From: Dyella silvae
GTDB lineage: Bacteria > Pseudomonadota > Gammaproteobacteria > Xanthomonadales > Rhodanobacteraceae
Length of the DNA stretch: 64,000 nt
Direction: 5' to 3'
NCBI RefSeq assembly: GCF_026421305.1
Contig: NZ_JAPJBQ010000005.1
Coordinates: 124,001-188,000, forward strand
The notes below the pieces were generated by a model. That model saw nothing but the letters and a program-made list of their open reading frames with translations. It was not told the DNA's origin and did not search any database. This document shows, piece after piece, positions 17,529 to 25,623 of the stretch. Within the stretch, counting starts at the first letter, position 1; every line of letters begins with the position of its first letter. The position numbers were made by a program, and so were the translations under genes.

Positions 17529-18179
17529 TCAGCGGCAGGGCCCTGCGATCCGGCACAGCTCCGCTACCAGAGCGGACTGACTGTGTTTCACCGTTTTCTC
17601 GAACACGTGCTTGAGGTGGTTGCGGGCCGTGCCTTCCCCCATCAGCAACAGGCGCGCGCAATCGCGCAGCTCGTGCCCCTCGGCCAGCAGACCTGCCAGC
17701 GCAGCTTCCCGTGGCGTCAGTCCGAAGGCCTCGGTGATGGCTTCGCGCGGCACCGGCGGCGAATGTTCAGGCGGTGTGATGAAGATGGCCGCCCGCGGTG
17801 GTGCGCTCGGCAAGGGCGACAGTCGCAGCAGCAGCGGCCGGCCCTGTGGCGAGCGCCTGGGCAAAGCCAGGTAGCGGGTGGGCAGTGCGGGGATACCGGC
17901 ATGGGGGGCGGCCATCAGGGCCAGCGCGTGGCGCAGCCGGCGAGTATCACGGGCGCTGGCCGCGCCAAGCCCGGCGGGACCCAGCACCAGGCTGTCGTGC
18001 TCTGCCAGCAATTCTTGCGCCCGACGATTCGCATAGCACAGCTGCGCCGAGGCGTCGGCCAGCATCACGCCGATCAGCAGCTGATCCAGCAGTTCGGACA
18101 ACAACGTGGCGTCGCAAGCGGCCGGCAAGGCAGTTGCGTGAGGTTCCCGCGCGGCCGGATGCCGGGGTGGCTCTCGCAT
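17529..18179 (-). CDS. LuxR-type transcriptional regulator with PAS-like N-terminus
   Basis: A 216-residue DNA-binding regulator. Residues about 25-130 resemble a PAS sensor (LLDQLLIGVMLADASAQLCY and CYANRRAQELL), and residues about 148-210 form a LuxR helix-turn-helix (FGLTPREAALAGLLAEG, then GTARNHLKHVFEKT). There is no receiver aspartate, so it is not a classical response regulator. It lies upstream of the glucan synthase on the same strand, with 139 bases between them, and diverges from the methyltransferase gene. The ligand and targets are unknown. Confidence 0.8.
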   Translation of the reverse strand: MREPPRHPAAREPHATALPAACDATLLSELLDQLLIGVMLADASAQLCYANRRAQELLAEHDSLVLGPAGLGAASARDTRRLRHALALMAAPHAGIPALPTRYLALPRRSPQGRPLLLRLSPLPSAPPRAAIFITPPEHSPPVPREAITEAFGLTPREAALAGLLAEGHELRDCARLLLMGEGTARNHLKHVFEKTVKHSQSALVAELCRIAGPCR

Positions 18180-18300
18180 GGCGGGCTCCAGCCATCGCTC
18201 TAGTGCTTTCGCGCTGTCCGGTTTGGGAGAGGCGTGAAGGCGCGCGGTGGCGTATGCAGGGTTATTTATCCTACTCCACCGTCACTGCGGAGCATGTGCC

Positions 18301-19353
18301 ATGGCAATCGACGAACAGCGACTGCAGGCGTTTCTGGGCAAGGCCGTGGGCGACCTTGGGGCAGCCATCAGCGCGACGCTGATCGAAATCGGCGACGAGC
18401 TGGGCTTTTATCGGGCGTTGGCGGCGGAACGTCTGGACCCCGCCGGCCTTGCCAAGCGCACCGGCACCAACGAGCGCTACGTGCGTGAGTGGCTCGGCAA
18501 TCAGGCGGCTGGCGGTTATGTCGAATACGACGAGGCCAGTGGCACCTACGGATTGAGCGAGGAGCAGGCGTTGTGCCTGGCCGATCCGAATGGCCCGGTG
18601 GATCTTCCGGGCGCCTACGGCATCGTCGAGGCGATCTTCCACGCCAAAGACCGCACCCTGGAACATTTCCGCAATGGCGAGGGGATGGAGTGGGGCGAAC
18701 ACCATCCCTGTCTGTTCCGCGGTACCGAACGATTCTTCCGTGCCGGCTACAACGCCAACCTGATTGGCGCATGGTTGCCCGCGTTGGATGGGGTGGTGGA
18801 TAAGTTGCGGCACGGCGGCCGCGCGGCCGACGTCGGGTGCGGCCATGGTGCCAGCGCGATTCTCATGGCGCAGTCGTTCCCTGAGTCGGAGTTTGTGGGC
18901 TACGACTATCACGCGCCCTCGATCGACGTGGCGCGCGAGCGCGCCCGTGCGGCGGGCGTCAACAACGTGTCATTCGAGGTGGCCGATGCGGCTGGCTACC
19001 AGGGCAAGGATTTCGACCTGATCGCCTTCTTCGACTGCCTGCACGACATGGGCGACCCGGAGGGCGCCGCACGGCATGCGTGTGCGGCATTGAAGGAGGA
19101 TGGCAGTTGCATGATTGTGGAGCCGTTTGCCGGCGACAGCGTGAAAGACAATCTCAATCCGGTTGGCCGGGTGTACTACGGCGCGTCATCGCAGATCTGC
19201 GTACCGGTGTCGCTGGCGCGTCATGGGCCAGCGTTGGGGGCGCAGGCAGGGGAGGCGAGATTGCGCGAGGTTGTGGTGAAGGGTGGCGGCTTCCGCCGAT
19301 TCCGGCGGGCGGCGGAGACGCCGTTCAATATTGTGTTGGAGGCGAGGCCGTAG
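18301..19353 (+). CDS. Class I SAM-dependent methyltransferase with N-terminal winged helix
   Basis: Methylates an unknown small molecule with S-adenosylmethionine. The 350-residue protein has an N-terminal winged-helix-like segment (LAKRTGTNERYVREWLGNQ) as in Rv2258c-type methyltransferases, and the SAM loop ADVGCGHGASA at about residue 178, followed by FVGYDYHAPSID and DLIAFFDCLHDMGD. ATG at 18301 is chosen for GGAG 8 bases upstream. The product and pathway cannot be deduced; it diverges from the LuxR gene and stands alone. Confidence 0.85.
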   Translation: MAIDEQRLQAFLGKAVGDLGAAISATLIEIGDELGFYRALAAERLDPAGLAKRTGTNERYVREWLGNQAAGGYVEYDEASGTYGLSEEQALCLADPNGPVDLPGAYGIVEAIFHAKDRTLEHFRNGEGMEWGEHHPCLFRGTERFFRAGYNANLIGAWLPALDGVVDKLRHGGRAADVGCGHGASAILMAQSFPESEFVGYDYHAPSIDVARERARAAGVNNVSFEVADAAGYQGKDFDLIAFFDCLHDMGDPEGAARHACAALKEDGSCMIVEPFAGDSVKDNLNPVGRVYYGASSQICVPVSLARHGPALGAQAGEARLREVVVKGGGFRRFRRAAETPFNIVLEARP

Positions 19354-19376
19354 CGTTCAGGGGCCGCGTGCTCCTG

Positions 19377-19416
19377 CTCCCTCTCCCCTCCGGGGAGAGG
19401 GTTGGGGTGAGGGGCC
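19377..19416. repeat. REP-like palindromic repeat, family A, copy 3 (single)
   Basis: Same palindrome plus GGGGTGAGGGG tail as the copies around the DUF559 gene, but unpaired. It sits between the convergent methyltransferase and dps genes, a usual location for REP elements. Confidence 0.85.
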
Positions 19417-19512
19417 AATCTAGCGATGCGGCTAGTATTTGGGCGGATTTTTGCGAACGCCCCTGCACACCGTGCGCCCAATTCCTATTTGAAACGCCAC
19501 CCACTGCGCCAC

Positions 19513-19980
19513 TCACTTAAGCAGCGAACGCAACATCCAGGCCGTCTTCTCATGCTCCTTCAGGCGGCCAGTCACCATATCGGCCGTACCTTCATCACCA
19601 GCGGCGTCCGCCACCTTGATGACCTGCCGCGCGGTGTGTGCCGCGATCTCATGGCCTTCGACCAGCTGGCCCACCATGTCCTTCCAGTCCGGCACGCCAG
19701 CTTCTTCCTTGATCGTGGTGAGCTTGCCGAACTGGCTATACGAGCCCGGCGCAAATACATCCAGCGTACGGATACGTTCGGCCACTTCGTCGGCTGCCAG
19801 CCACAGCGCGTTGTATTGCGTCTCGAACATCGCGTGCAGGCTGTTGAAGTGCGGGCCGGTGATATTCCAGTGGAAGCTGTGCGTCTTCAGATACAGCGAA
19901 TACGTGTCCGCCAGCAGCTTGGAAAGATCCTGCCCGATCTGTTCCCGGTCCTTCTGGGTGATGCCGATGGAAATGGCCAT
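19513..19980 (-). CDS. dps: Dps family DNA-binding ferritin-like protein
   Basis: Dodecameric iron-storing protein that protects DNA from peroxide by oxidising Fe(II). The 155-residue sequence has the Dps ferroxidase signature ([18 protein letters not shown], then [19 protein letters not shown]) with the inter-subunit His, Asp and Glu ligands in place. ATG at 19980 is chosen because AGGAG lies 7 bases upstream. The leader contains an OxyR-like operator (20049-20085) just before a plausible promoter (TTCACT, 17 bases, TAAGCT on the minus strand). Confidence 0.95.
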   Translation of the reverse strand: MAISIGITQKDREQIGQDLSKLLADTYSLYLKTHSFHWNITGPHFNSLHAMFETQYNALWLAADEVAERIRTLDVFAPGSYSQFGKLTTIKEEAGVPDWKDMVGQLVEGHEIAAHTARQVIKVADAAGDEGTADMVTGRLKEHEKTAWMLRSLLK

Positions 19981-20048
19981 AACGTGCTCCTGTGAATGTG
20001 GGCGGTGAACCATGGACCCAGCTTAGGGAGGCGGTACGCCGTAGTGAA

Positions 20049-20085
20049 ATGAATGCTTCCGATGCCGGCGATAGGTGGAAGCTAT
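20049..20085 (-). promoter_or_regulatory. OxyR-type operator upstream of dps
   Basis: ATAGGTGGAAGCTAT at 20071-20085 matches the OxyR half-operator ATAGnTnnnAnCTAT at every defined position, and its arms extend to 9 bp (CGGCGATAG/CTATCGCCG, 20066-20090). Seven bases away, 20049-20063 (ATGAATGCTTCCGAT) is a weaker second half with the correct phase. The pair ends next to the predicted -35 of dps. OxyR control of dps is well known in other proteobacteria. Confidence 0.7.
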
Positions 20086-20163
20086 CGCCGTAAGCCGCCC
20101 GCATGGGCTGTCGGGCAGCGCAGCCGCTATCATGTGCGGTCCCATGACCCAGCCCACTACTAG

Positions 20164-20428
20164 GAGCCTGTCCTCATAGTCCAACAACGCCGCGCCGGGA
20201 GCTGTTTGCCTGCGGGGCAAGGAAGAGGGAGGGAATGTATGTCGATACATGACCGAGCGATGACGCCGCCCCGTGGGCAAACAGACCCGGCCCTTCGGGT
20301 TGCCCTGCGGCGGCCGCCATGCGGCAGCCCGCGGCTTGCCCATGCCGCCAGCATGGGCTGCACCACGGTCCACCACCTGACAGCCGCCGCAGGGCAACGC
20401 GGCATTGTTGGACTATGAGGACAGGCTC
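20164..20428. mobile_element. MITE-like element with 31-bp terminal inverted repeats at the hrpA start
   Basis: The ends match as inverted repeats over 31 bases with one mismatch (20164-20194, starting GAGCCTGTCCTCATAGTCC, against 20398-20428). The 265-bp unit carries no credible gene, and its GC-rich interior has further hairpins (for example GCCCATGC/GCATGGGC). No clear target duplication is visible. Its right arm contains the ATG used for hrpA (20415). It fills most of the 434-base space between dps and hrpA. Confidence 0.75.
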
Positions 20429-23400
20429 TAAGGCCGCCCCCGCGCAGGACTCGCGGCTACGTCCGCTGCGCGAGGCGCTCGATCATGTCACCAGCCGCGA
20501 TTACGGTCGCTTGCTGGGGCGTTGGCGCGAGCTCACGCGCCGCTTCGACGACAAGAAGCTGGCGGCGCTCACTGCCGATATCGATGCGTCCAGCGCGAAA
20601 CGACGGGCTCGCGCGCAAGCCAAGCCCGCGATCACGTTGGATGAGTCGCTGCCCATCACCGCACGCGCCGATGAAATCGTCGAGCTGATCCGTAAGCATC
20701 AGGTCGTGGTGATCGCCGGCGAAACCGGTTCCGGCAAGACCACGCAGCTGCCCAAGCTGTGTCTGGCGGCTGGCCGTGGCGAGGCGGGCATGATCGGTTG
20801 TACGCAACCACGCCGGCTGGCCGCTCGCTCGGTGGCGCGGCGTGTGGCGGAGGAACTGGGTACGCAGCTCGGCGACCAGGTGGGTTTCCAGGTGCGCTTC
20901 AACGACCAGGTGTCCGAGCGCAGCCTGATCAAGTTCATGACCGACGGCATCCTGCTTGCCGAAACGCAGGGCGATCCGTGGCTGAGTGCGTACGACACGC
21001 TGATCATCGACGAGGCCCACGAGCGCAGCCTCAACATCGATTTCCTGCTGGGCTACCTCAAGCAGCTGGCGGTGAAGCGCCCGTCGCTCAAGATCATCGT
21101 CACCTCCGCCACCATCGATACGGCGCGTTTTGCCGAACACTTCGATGGTGCGCCGGTCGTGTCCGTGGAAGGCCGTACCTATCCCGTGGAAGTGCGCTGG
21201 CGCTCCGTCGATGAGGTGGCCGCGCGTCGCGGTCAACGTGCCGGCGATCTGCAGCAGGGCGGTGCCGATCATGTAGCGGCGGTGCTGGACGAGATTACCC
21301 ATGACGATCCGCGCGGCGATGTGCTGATCTTCCTGCCGGGTGAACGCGAGATCCGCGACGCGCACTTGCTGCTGTCGCGTCGTCAGTATCGCGAAACGGA
21401 AGTGCTGCCGCTGTACGCACGCCTCTCCGCCGGCGATCAGGATCGCGTATTCAAACCGGGGCCGAAGCGCCGCGTGGTGCTGGCTACCAACGTGGCCGAA
21501 ACCTCGCTCACCGTGCCGCGCATCCGCTACGTGATCGACACGGGACAGGCCCGCGTCAAACGCTACAGCCAGCGTAGTCAGCTGGAACGCCTGCATGTGG
21601 AGCCCATCTCGCGTGCCGCGGCCGATCAGCGCAAAGGCCGTTGCGGCCGTGTCGGACCCGGCACCTGCTATCGCCTGTACGACGAAGCGGATTACGAAAG
21701 CCGCGCCGCTTATACCGACCCCGAGTTGCTGCGCTCGTCGCTGGCCAATGTGATCCTGCGCATGCTGTCGCTGCAGCTGGGCGAGGTGGATCAGTTCCCG
21801 TTCCTTGAAGCGCCGGATCCGCGCGTGGTGGCGGATGGCTATCGCCGTCTGGCAGAAATTTCCGCCATTGACGATGCACGGCGACTCACGCCCATCGGCC
21901 GCACCGTGGCCAAGTTGCCAATCGATGTGCAGCTGGCGCGCATGCTGGTGGAGGCTGAGAAGCAGCACAGCTTGCGTGAGCTGCTGGCCATTGTGTCGTT
22001 CCTCAGTATCCAGGACCCGCGCGAACGTCCCGCCGACGCACGCCAGCAGGCCGATACCGCGCATGCGGCGTTTGCCGATCCGAAATCAGATTTCGTGGGC
22101 GTGCTCAATCTTTGGCGTGATTACGGCAAGGCGCATGAAGATCTGACGCAATCCAAGTTGCGCGATTGGTGCTCGCGTCATTTCCTTAGCTTTATGCGTA
22201 TGCGTGAGTGGCGCGAATTGCATCGGCAGTTGTTGCTGGTGGTGCAGGAGCTCGGGTGGAAACTGGACGCTGCCGTGACTACTCCCTCTCCCCTCCGGGG
22301 AGAGGGCCGGGGTGAGGGGTCAACCTCGCGGCAAGCTACAAAGGCAGGCGCTGTTGCCGTTCAAAAGAAGAGCGACAAGAAGCCTTTCCGCGAGCACCCA
22401 CCCCTCACCCCAACCCTCTCCTCGCTCCCCAAAGACGGGGCCATCCATGGCCCCTCTCCGCGTGCCCCGGAGGGGAGAGGGAGTAAAGACGATGAGGCCG
22501 CCAAGCAATACGAAGCCATCCACCGCAGCCTCCTCGCAGGCCTGCCCACGCAGGTAGGCCACAAAGACGAGAAGGGCATCTACCGCAGCACGCGCGAGCG
22601 TCGCTTCCAGGTGTTTCCGGGCTCGGCCTTGTCGAAGGTGCCGCCCAACTGGATCTTCGCCGCGCAGATTCTCGACGTCGGCGGACGCGTGTGGGGCATG
22701 ATGTGCGCCCGCATCGAGCCGCTGTGGATCGAACAGCAGGCGGCCCATTTGTTGCGCTCGTCGTGCCGCGATGCGCATTGGTCGCGCAAGCGTGGTCATG
22801 TGGTGGCCTACGAACAGGTCAGTCTGTTCGGCCTGACGCTGGTCGAGCGCCGCCCGGTGACCTTCCAGCAACAGGACCCGGCGCTGGCGCACGAGATCTT
22901 CCTGCGCGAAGCGCTGGCACGCTGCGATATCGATGCGCGCGCCGACTTTGTGCGCGCCAACCAGCGCGTGCTGGAAGACGCCCGGGGCATCGAGGCCAAG
23001 CAACGCCGCGAAGGTCTGCTGCGTCACGAAGAGGAGCTGGTCGGATTCTTCGAAGGCAAGCTGCCGCAAGACATCGCCGACAGCCGCGCACTGGATGCGT
23101 GGTATCGCAAGGCGCGTCCCGCCGAGCAGGCGGCGCTGCGCTGGTCGCTGGCGGATGTGATGAGCGGCGGCGCCGGGCTCGATCCCAAGGCATTTCCGGC
23201 CTCACTGGAAGTGCCACCGCAGAAATACCGCCTCGAGTACCGTTTCGTGCCTGGCGATGATGCCGATGGCGTCACGTTGCATCTGCCACTGGCCATGTTG
23301 AATGCCTTGCCCGCGGCGCGTTGCGAGTGGCTGGTGCCGGGCTTGCTGCCGGAAAAAGTAGCGGAATTGATTCGCGGTCTGCCCAAGGCACTGCGGCGCA

Positions 23401-24524
23401 ACTTCGTGCCTGCACCGGATTTTGCGCGCGCCTTTGTGGAAGCCGAAGCACCGCGTGACGAATCGCTGACCAAGGCGCTTGCCGCCTTTCTCAAGCGAGC
23501 GACCGGCGTCGACATCGCCGCGGCGGAGTTCGATGCGGTGGCGTTGCCTGCGCATTTCCGTATGCGTTACCGCCTGCACGACGAGAACGGCAAGACGCTG
23601 GCCACCGGCCGCGACCTTGCCGCCATACGCGCGCAATGGGAAGGGCAGGCGCGTGAGGCGTTCTCCCGCAAAACCGATATCGAGCTGACGCGTGAAGACA
23701 TCGCCAGCTGGGATTTCGAAGAGATTCCCGCACAGGTGCGATCCGCGGGCGGGTTGATGGCTTATCCCGCGCTGGTGGACCTGGGCGATGCCGTTGCCTT
23801 GCGGGTGTTTGAGCGCAGCGACGAAGCGCGCGAAGCCCATGTGCAGGGCGTGGTGCGCCTGTTGCGCAAAGCGATAGCCACCGATATGAAGCAGGCGCGC
23901 CGCCGCCTGCCTGTCAGTAATCCGTTGGCGCTGAAGTACGCGCCGCTCGGCGGTGTCGATGGCCTGCGCGAGGATCTGGTGGAGGGCGGTTTCAGCGATC
24001 TGCTGGAGCGTCACGCGCTGGACGTACGCACCGCCGGCGCTTTCGAAGCCTTGCACACGCAGGCATCGCGCGAATTGTTCGGCGCGGCAGTGGAACGCCT
24101 GAAACTGGCCGAGCCGATCATCGAAGCGCAGGCCGATCTCAAGCCCTGGCTGGATCCGCCGCTGATGGGTTTTGCGCGTGCCAGCTACGACGATTTGCGC
24201 GAACAACTCGACGCGATGTTCACGCCGGCTTTCCTGCGCGAACTGCCTACCTCACGCCTGCAGCACTATCCGCGCTATCTGAAAGCCATGCGGCTACGCG
24301 CGGAGCGGTTGCGACAGGACCCGGCCAAGGATCAGCAGCGTCTGCTGCAGGTGCTGCCGTTCTGGCGCGAATACCTCAAGCATCGCGCCGCAGGTACTGA
24401 AGGGCTGGACGAACTGCGCTGGCTGATCGAGGAATGGCGCGTGTCGCTGTTCGCGCAGGAGTTGAAGACGGCCGAGCCGGTGTCGGCGAAGCGTCTCACG
24501 CGCGCACTTGAAAATCTTACCTGA
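20415..24524 (+). CDS. hrpA: ATP-dependent RNA helicase HrpA (DEAH box)
   Basis: A DEAH-box RNA helicase; in E. coli HrpA helps rescue stalled or collided ribosomes. The sequence shows GETGSGKTT (102-110), DEAH (199-202), SAT in TSATIDTARF, and QRKGRCGR (motif VI). The HA2/OB region and the long C-terminal DUF3418 domain follow (about 750-1360), ending in RWLIEEWRVSLFAQEL. ATG at 20415 gives 1369 residues; it lies inside the right arm of a MITE-like element, and more upstream in-frame codons (to 20319) read as element sequence. Compared with E. coli HrpA there is an extra 70-80 residues at about 620-695, made largely of family A repeats, without breaking the frame. The native start may have been altered by the element. 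Confidence 0.9.
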   Translation: MRTGSKAAPAQDSRLRPLREALDHVTSRDYGRLLGRWRELTRRFDDKKLAALTADIDASSAKRRARAQAKPAITLDESLPITARADEIVELIRKHQVVVIAGETGSGKTTQLPKLCLAAGRGEAGMIGCTQPRRLAARSVARRVAEELGTQLGDQVGFQVRFNDQVSERSLIKFMTDGILLAETQGDPWLSAYDTLIIDEAHERSLNIDFLLGYLKQLAVKRPSLKIIVTSATIDTARFAEHFDGAPVVSVEGRTYPVEVRWRSVDEVAARRGQRAGDLQQGGADHVAAVLDEITHDDPRGDVLIFLPGEREIRDAHLLLSRRQYRETEVLPLYARLSAGDQDRVFKPGPKRRVVLATNVAETSLTVPRIRYVIDTGQARVKRYSQRSQLERLHVEPISRAAADQRKGRCGRVGPGTCYRLYDEADYESRAAYTDPELLRSSLANVILRMLSLQLGEVDQFPFLEAPDPRVVADGYRRLAEISAIDDARRLTPIGRTVAKLPIDVQLARMLVEAEKQHSLRELLAIVSFLSIQDPRERPADARQQADTAHAAFADPKSDFVGVLNLWRDYGKAHEDLTQSKLRDWCSRHFLSFMRMREWRELHRQLLLVVQELGWKLDAAVTTPSPLRGEGRGEGSTSRQATKAGAVAVQKKSDKKPFREHPPLTPTLSSLPKDGAIHGPSPRAPEGRGSKDDEAAKQYEAIHRSLLAGLPTQVGHKDEKGIYRSTRERRFQVFPGSALSKVPPNWIFAAQILDVGGRVWGMMCARIEPLWIEQQAAHLLRSSCRDAHWSRKRGHVVAYEQVSLFGLTLVERRPVTFQQQDPALAHEIFLREALARCDIDARADFVRANQRVLEDARGIEAKQRREGLLRHEEELVGFFEGKLPQDIADSRALDAWYRKARPAEQAALRWSLADVMSGGAGLDPKAFPASLEVPPQKYRLEYRFVPGDDADGVTLHLPLAMLNALPAARCEWLVPGLLPEKVAELIRGLPKALRRNFVPAPDFARAFVEAEAPRDESLTKALAAFLKRATGVDIAAAEFDAVALPAHFRMRYRLHDENGKTLATGRDLAAIRAQWEGQAREAFSRKTDIELTREDIASWDFEEIPAQVRSAGGLMAYPALVDLGDAVALRVFERSDEAREAHVQGVVRLLRKAIATDMKQARRRLPVSNPLALKYAPLGGVDGLREDLVEGGFSDLLERHALDVRTAGAFEALHTQASRELFGAAVERLKLAEPIIEAQADLKPWLDPPLMGFARASYDDLREQLDAMFTPAFLRELPTSRLQHYPRYLKAMRLRAERLRQDPAKDQQRLLQVLPFWREYLKHRAAGTEGLDELRWLIEEWRVSLFAQELKTAEPVSAKRLTRALENLT
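22282..22483. repeat. Inverted pair of family A repeats inserted in frame in hrpA
   Basis: Copy 4 (22282-22319) and copy 5 (22388-22483, inverted) face each other across 68 bases, the same arrangement that brackets the DUF559 gene near 1.2-1.7 kb. Copy 5 is split by 47 extra bases (22422-22468). All are translated within hrpA, giving peptides such as TPSPLRGEGRGEG and HPPLTPTLS. Copy 5 shares the longer tail CGAGCACCC with copy 1. Confidence 0.85.
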
Positions 24525-24567
24525 GCGGCTGTCCAACCCCTCGCGTTGCTCCAACGCATACAAGCGC

Positions 24568-24653
24568 GTCATCCCCGCGAAAGCGGGGATCCAGTGACTG
24601 TCGGTTGCCCTCCGCGATGAAAGGCGCTGGATCCCCGCTTTCGCGGGGATGAC
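24568..24653. repeat. REP-like inverted pair, family B, copy 1
   Basis: GTCATCCCCGCGAAAGCGGG (24568 onward, continuing GATCCAG) and its inverted partner (24627-24653) flank a short spacer. Each half is itself a hairpin. The whole unit, spacer included, resembles 30441-30564, so it is a bipartite REP-type element. It lies between the convergent hrpA and the secreted protein gene. Confidence 0.85.
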
Positions 24654-24716
24654 GGTGAGGGAATAACGACGTTATGCGGGGTTTTTGAAAAGTCTCTGAG
24701 TGAGAGCATTTTCAGC

Positions 24717-24739
24717 AGGAGCGCACTGCGTGCGCTCCT
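24717..24739. repeat. Hairpin after the secreted protein gene
   Basis: AGGAGCGCA and TGCGCTCCT form a perfect 9-bp stem with a 5-base loop, 15 bases past the minus-strand stop at 24754. There is no T-run, so termination by this hairpin alone is doubtful. Confidence 0.4.
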
Positions 24740-24753
24740 CTATAGAGCAAGCA

Positions 24754-25230
24754 TTACTTCGTCCGCACCATGCTGGTGTTGTCGTTGCAGCCATCCACTG
24801 AAGCCATCCAGTTGCCGGCCAGAGAGCGGCGGATGGTGACCTTTGCGTTGGTGATGGTCATGCAAGGAATCTTGGTGGTGTCGGCCTGTTTCCACACCTG
24901 TCCGTTGTCCAGGGTGAGTTCGCTATGGCCATTGAAGCCTGCGAACTGGCCCTGGATGTGCGCCTGCACCGGGCCGGGCTTCTCGCCGGTCGTATAGAAC
25001 ACCGGCTTGCCGCCCGCGTCGACCATCTTGGTGACCACCTTGCCGTGTCCACTCAGCCAGGTGTCCAGATTCTTCAGCTCGTCGGGAGAGAGCTTGTCCA
25101 GGCCGGCGGCCTTGAACTCTTCCGGCGTCATGCGCTGCTGCACGGGCACGTACTGGTCTGAGGCGAAAGACAGCGAAGGCATCACGAAAGCGGCGCTCAC
25201 AAGCAACGGCAGCAGGCGGGTCAGACGCAT
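24754..25230 (-). CDS. Hypothetical secreted protein
   Basis: A 158-residue protein with a signal peptide (RLLPLLVSAAFVMPSLSFAS). After it, residues about 30-62 read MTPEEFKAAGLDKLSPDELKNLDTWL in the gene, a helical motif recurrent in small exported proteins of Xanthomonadales. The C-terminal half is beta-rich, with two cysteines (IPCMT and DGCND) that may form a disulfide. No named family or function is recognised. ATG at 25230 has AGAGGA 7 bases upstream. It is separated from relA by the 288-bp palindromic element. Confidence 0.7.
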   Translation of the reverse strand: MRLTRLLPLLVSAAFVMPSLSFASDQYVPVQQRMTPEEFKAAGLDKLSPDELKNLDTWLSGHGKVVTKMVDAGGKPVFYTTGEKPGPVQAHIQGQFAGFNGHSELTLDNGQVWKQADTTKIPCMTITNAKVTIRRSLAGNWMASVDGCNDNTSMVRTK

Positions 25231-25264
25231 GGGGCAATCCTCTCAAACGGGGAAGAAATGTCTA

Positions 25265-25552
25265 AGGGCAACACTGATCAAGTATCGCCGTCGTCACCGT
25301 CCCTGTCTGCCTGCAGATCATAGGGGCGTCGGCGAAGGCAGACTGGCCGTCTGTCGAGTCGACGCCCCGAAGAGATGCGGGCAGACAGGGACGGCCCCAC
25401 CTATAAATTTCAATGAAAGGGGTGATGCCTGGAAGGCCCACAGACAGAGGCGCGCGGCTTGGCAAGACGGCCAGTCTTCCCTGCGCCGCGCGCCTCTGTC
25501 TGTGGGCCTTCCAGGCATCATGACGACGGCGATACTTGATCAGTGTTGCCCT
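25265..25552. mobile_element. Nested palindromic, MITE-like element upstream of relA
   Basis: A 288-bp unit with perfect 32-bp terminal inverted repeats (25265-25296, beginning AGGGCAACACTGATCAAG, and 25521-25552). Inside are a 15-bp pair (25297-25311 with 25380-25394), a 9-bp pair (25323-25331 with 25360-25368), and a perfect 36-bp pair (25423-25458 with 25485-25520, 26-base loop). The inner arms abut the outer ones. There is no coding capacity and no clear target duplication. It fills most of the 393 bases between the secreted protein gene and relA, ending 71 bases before the relA start. Confidence 0.8.
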
Positions 25553-25623
25553 GTCGCAGCATACACGGCATGAATCGCTGGTTCATACGGTGCTCCGACC
25601 CTGCTGCACTAGAATGGTCCCCT

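Noticed and set aside
20164-20428. A complete insertion sequence
   Set aside because: Only 265 bp with no transposase frame; MITE-like is the most that can be said.
20457-22064. A 535-codon minus-strand open frame inside hrpA
   Set aside because: Antisense to the helicase core with no family features.
23202-24206. Minus-strand open frame in the 3' half of hrpA
   Set aside because: Antisense shadow of the DUF3418 domain.
25262-25573. Several short open frames within the nested palindrome
   Set aside because: They exist because the arms are stop-poor; mirrored proteins from both strands are nearly identical, as expected from inverted repeats.
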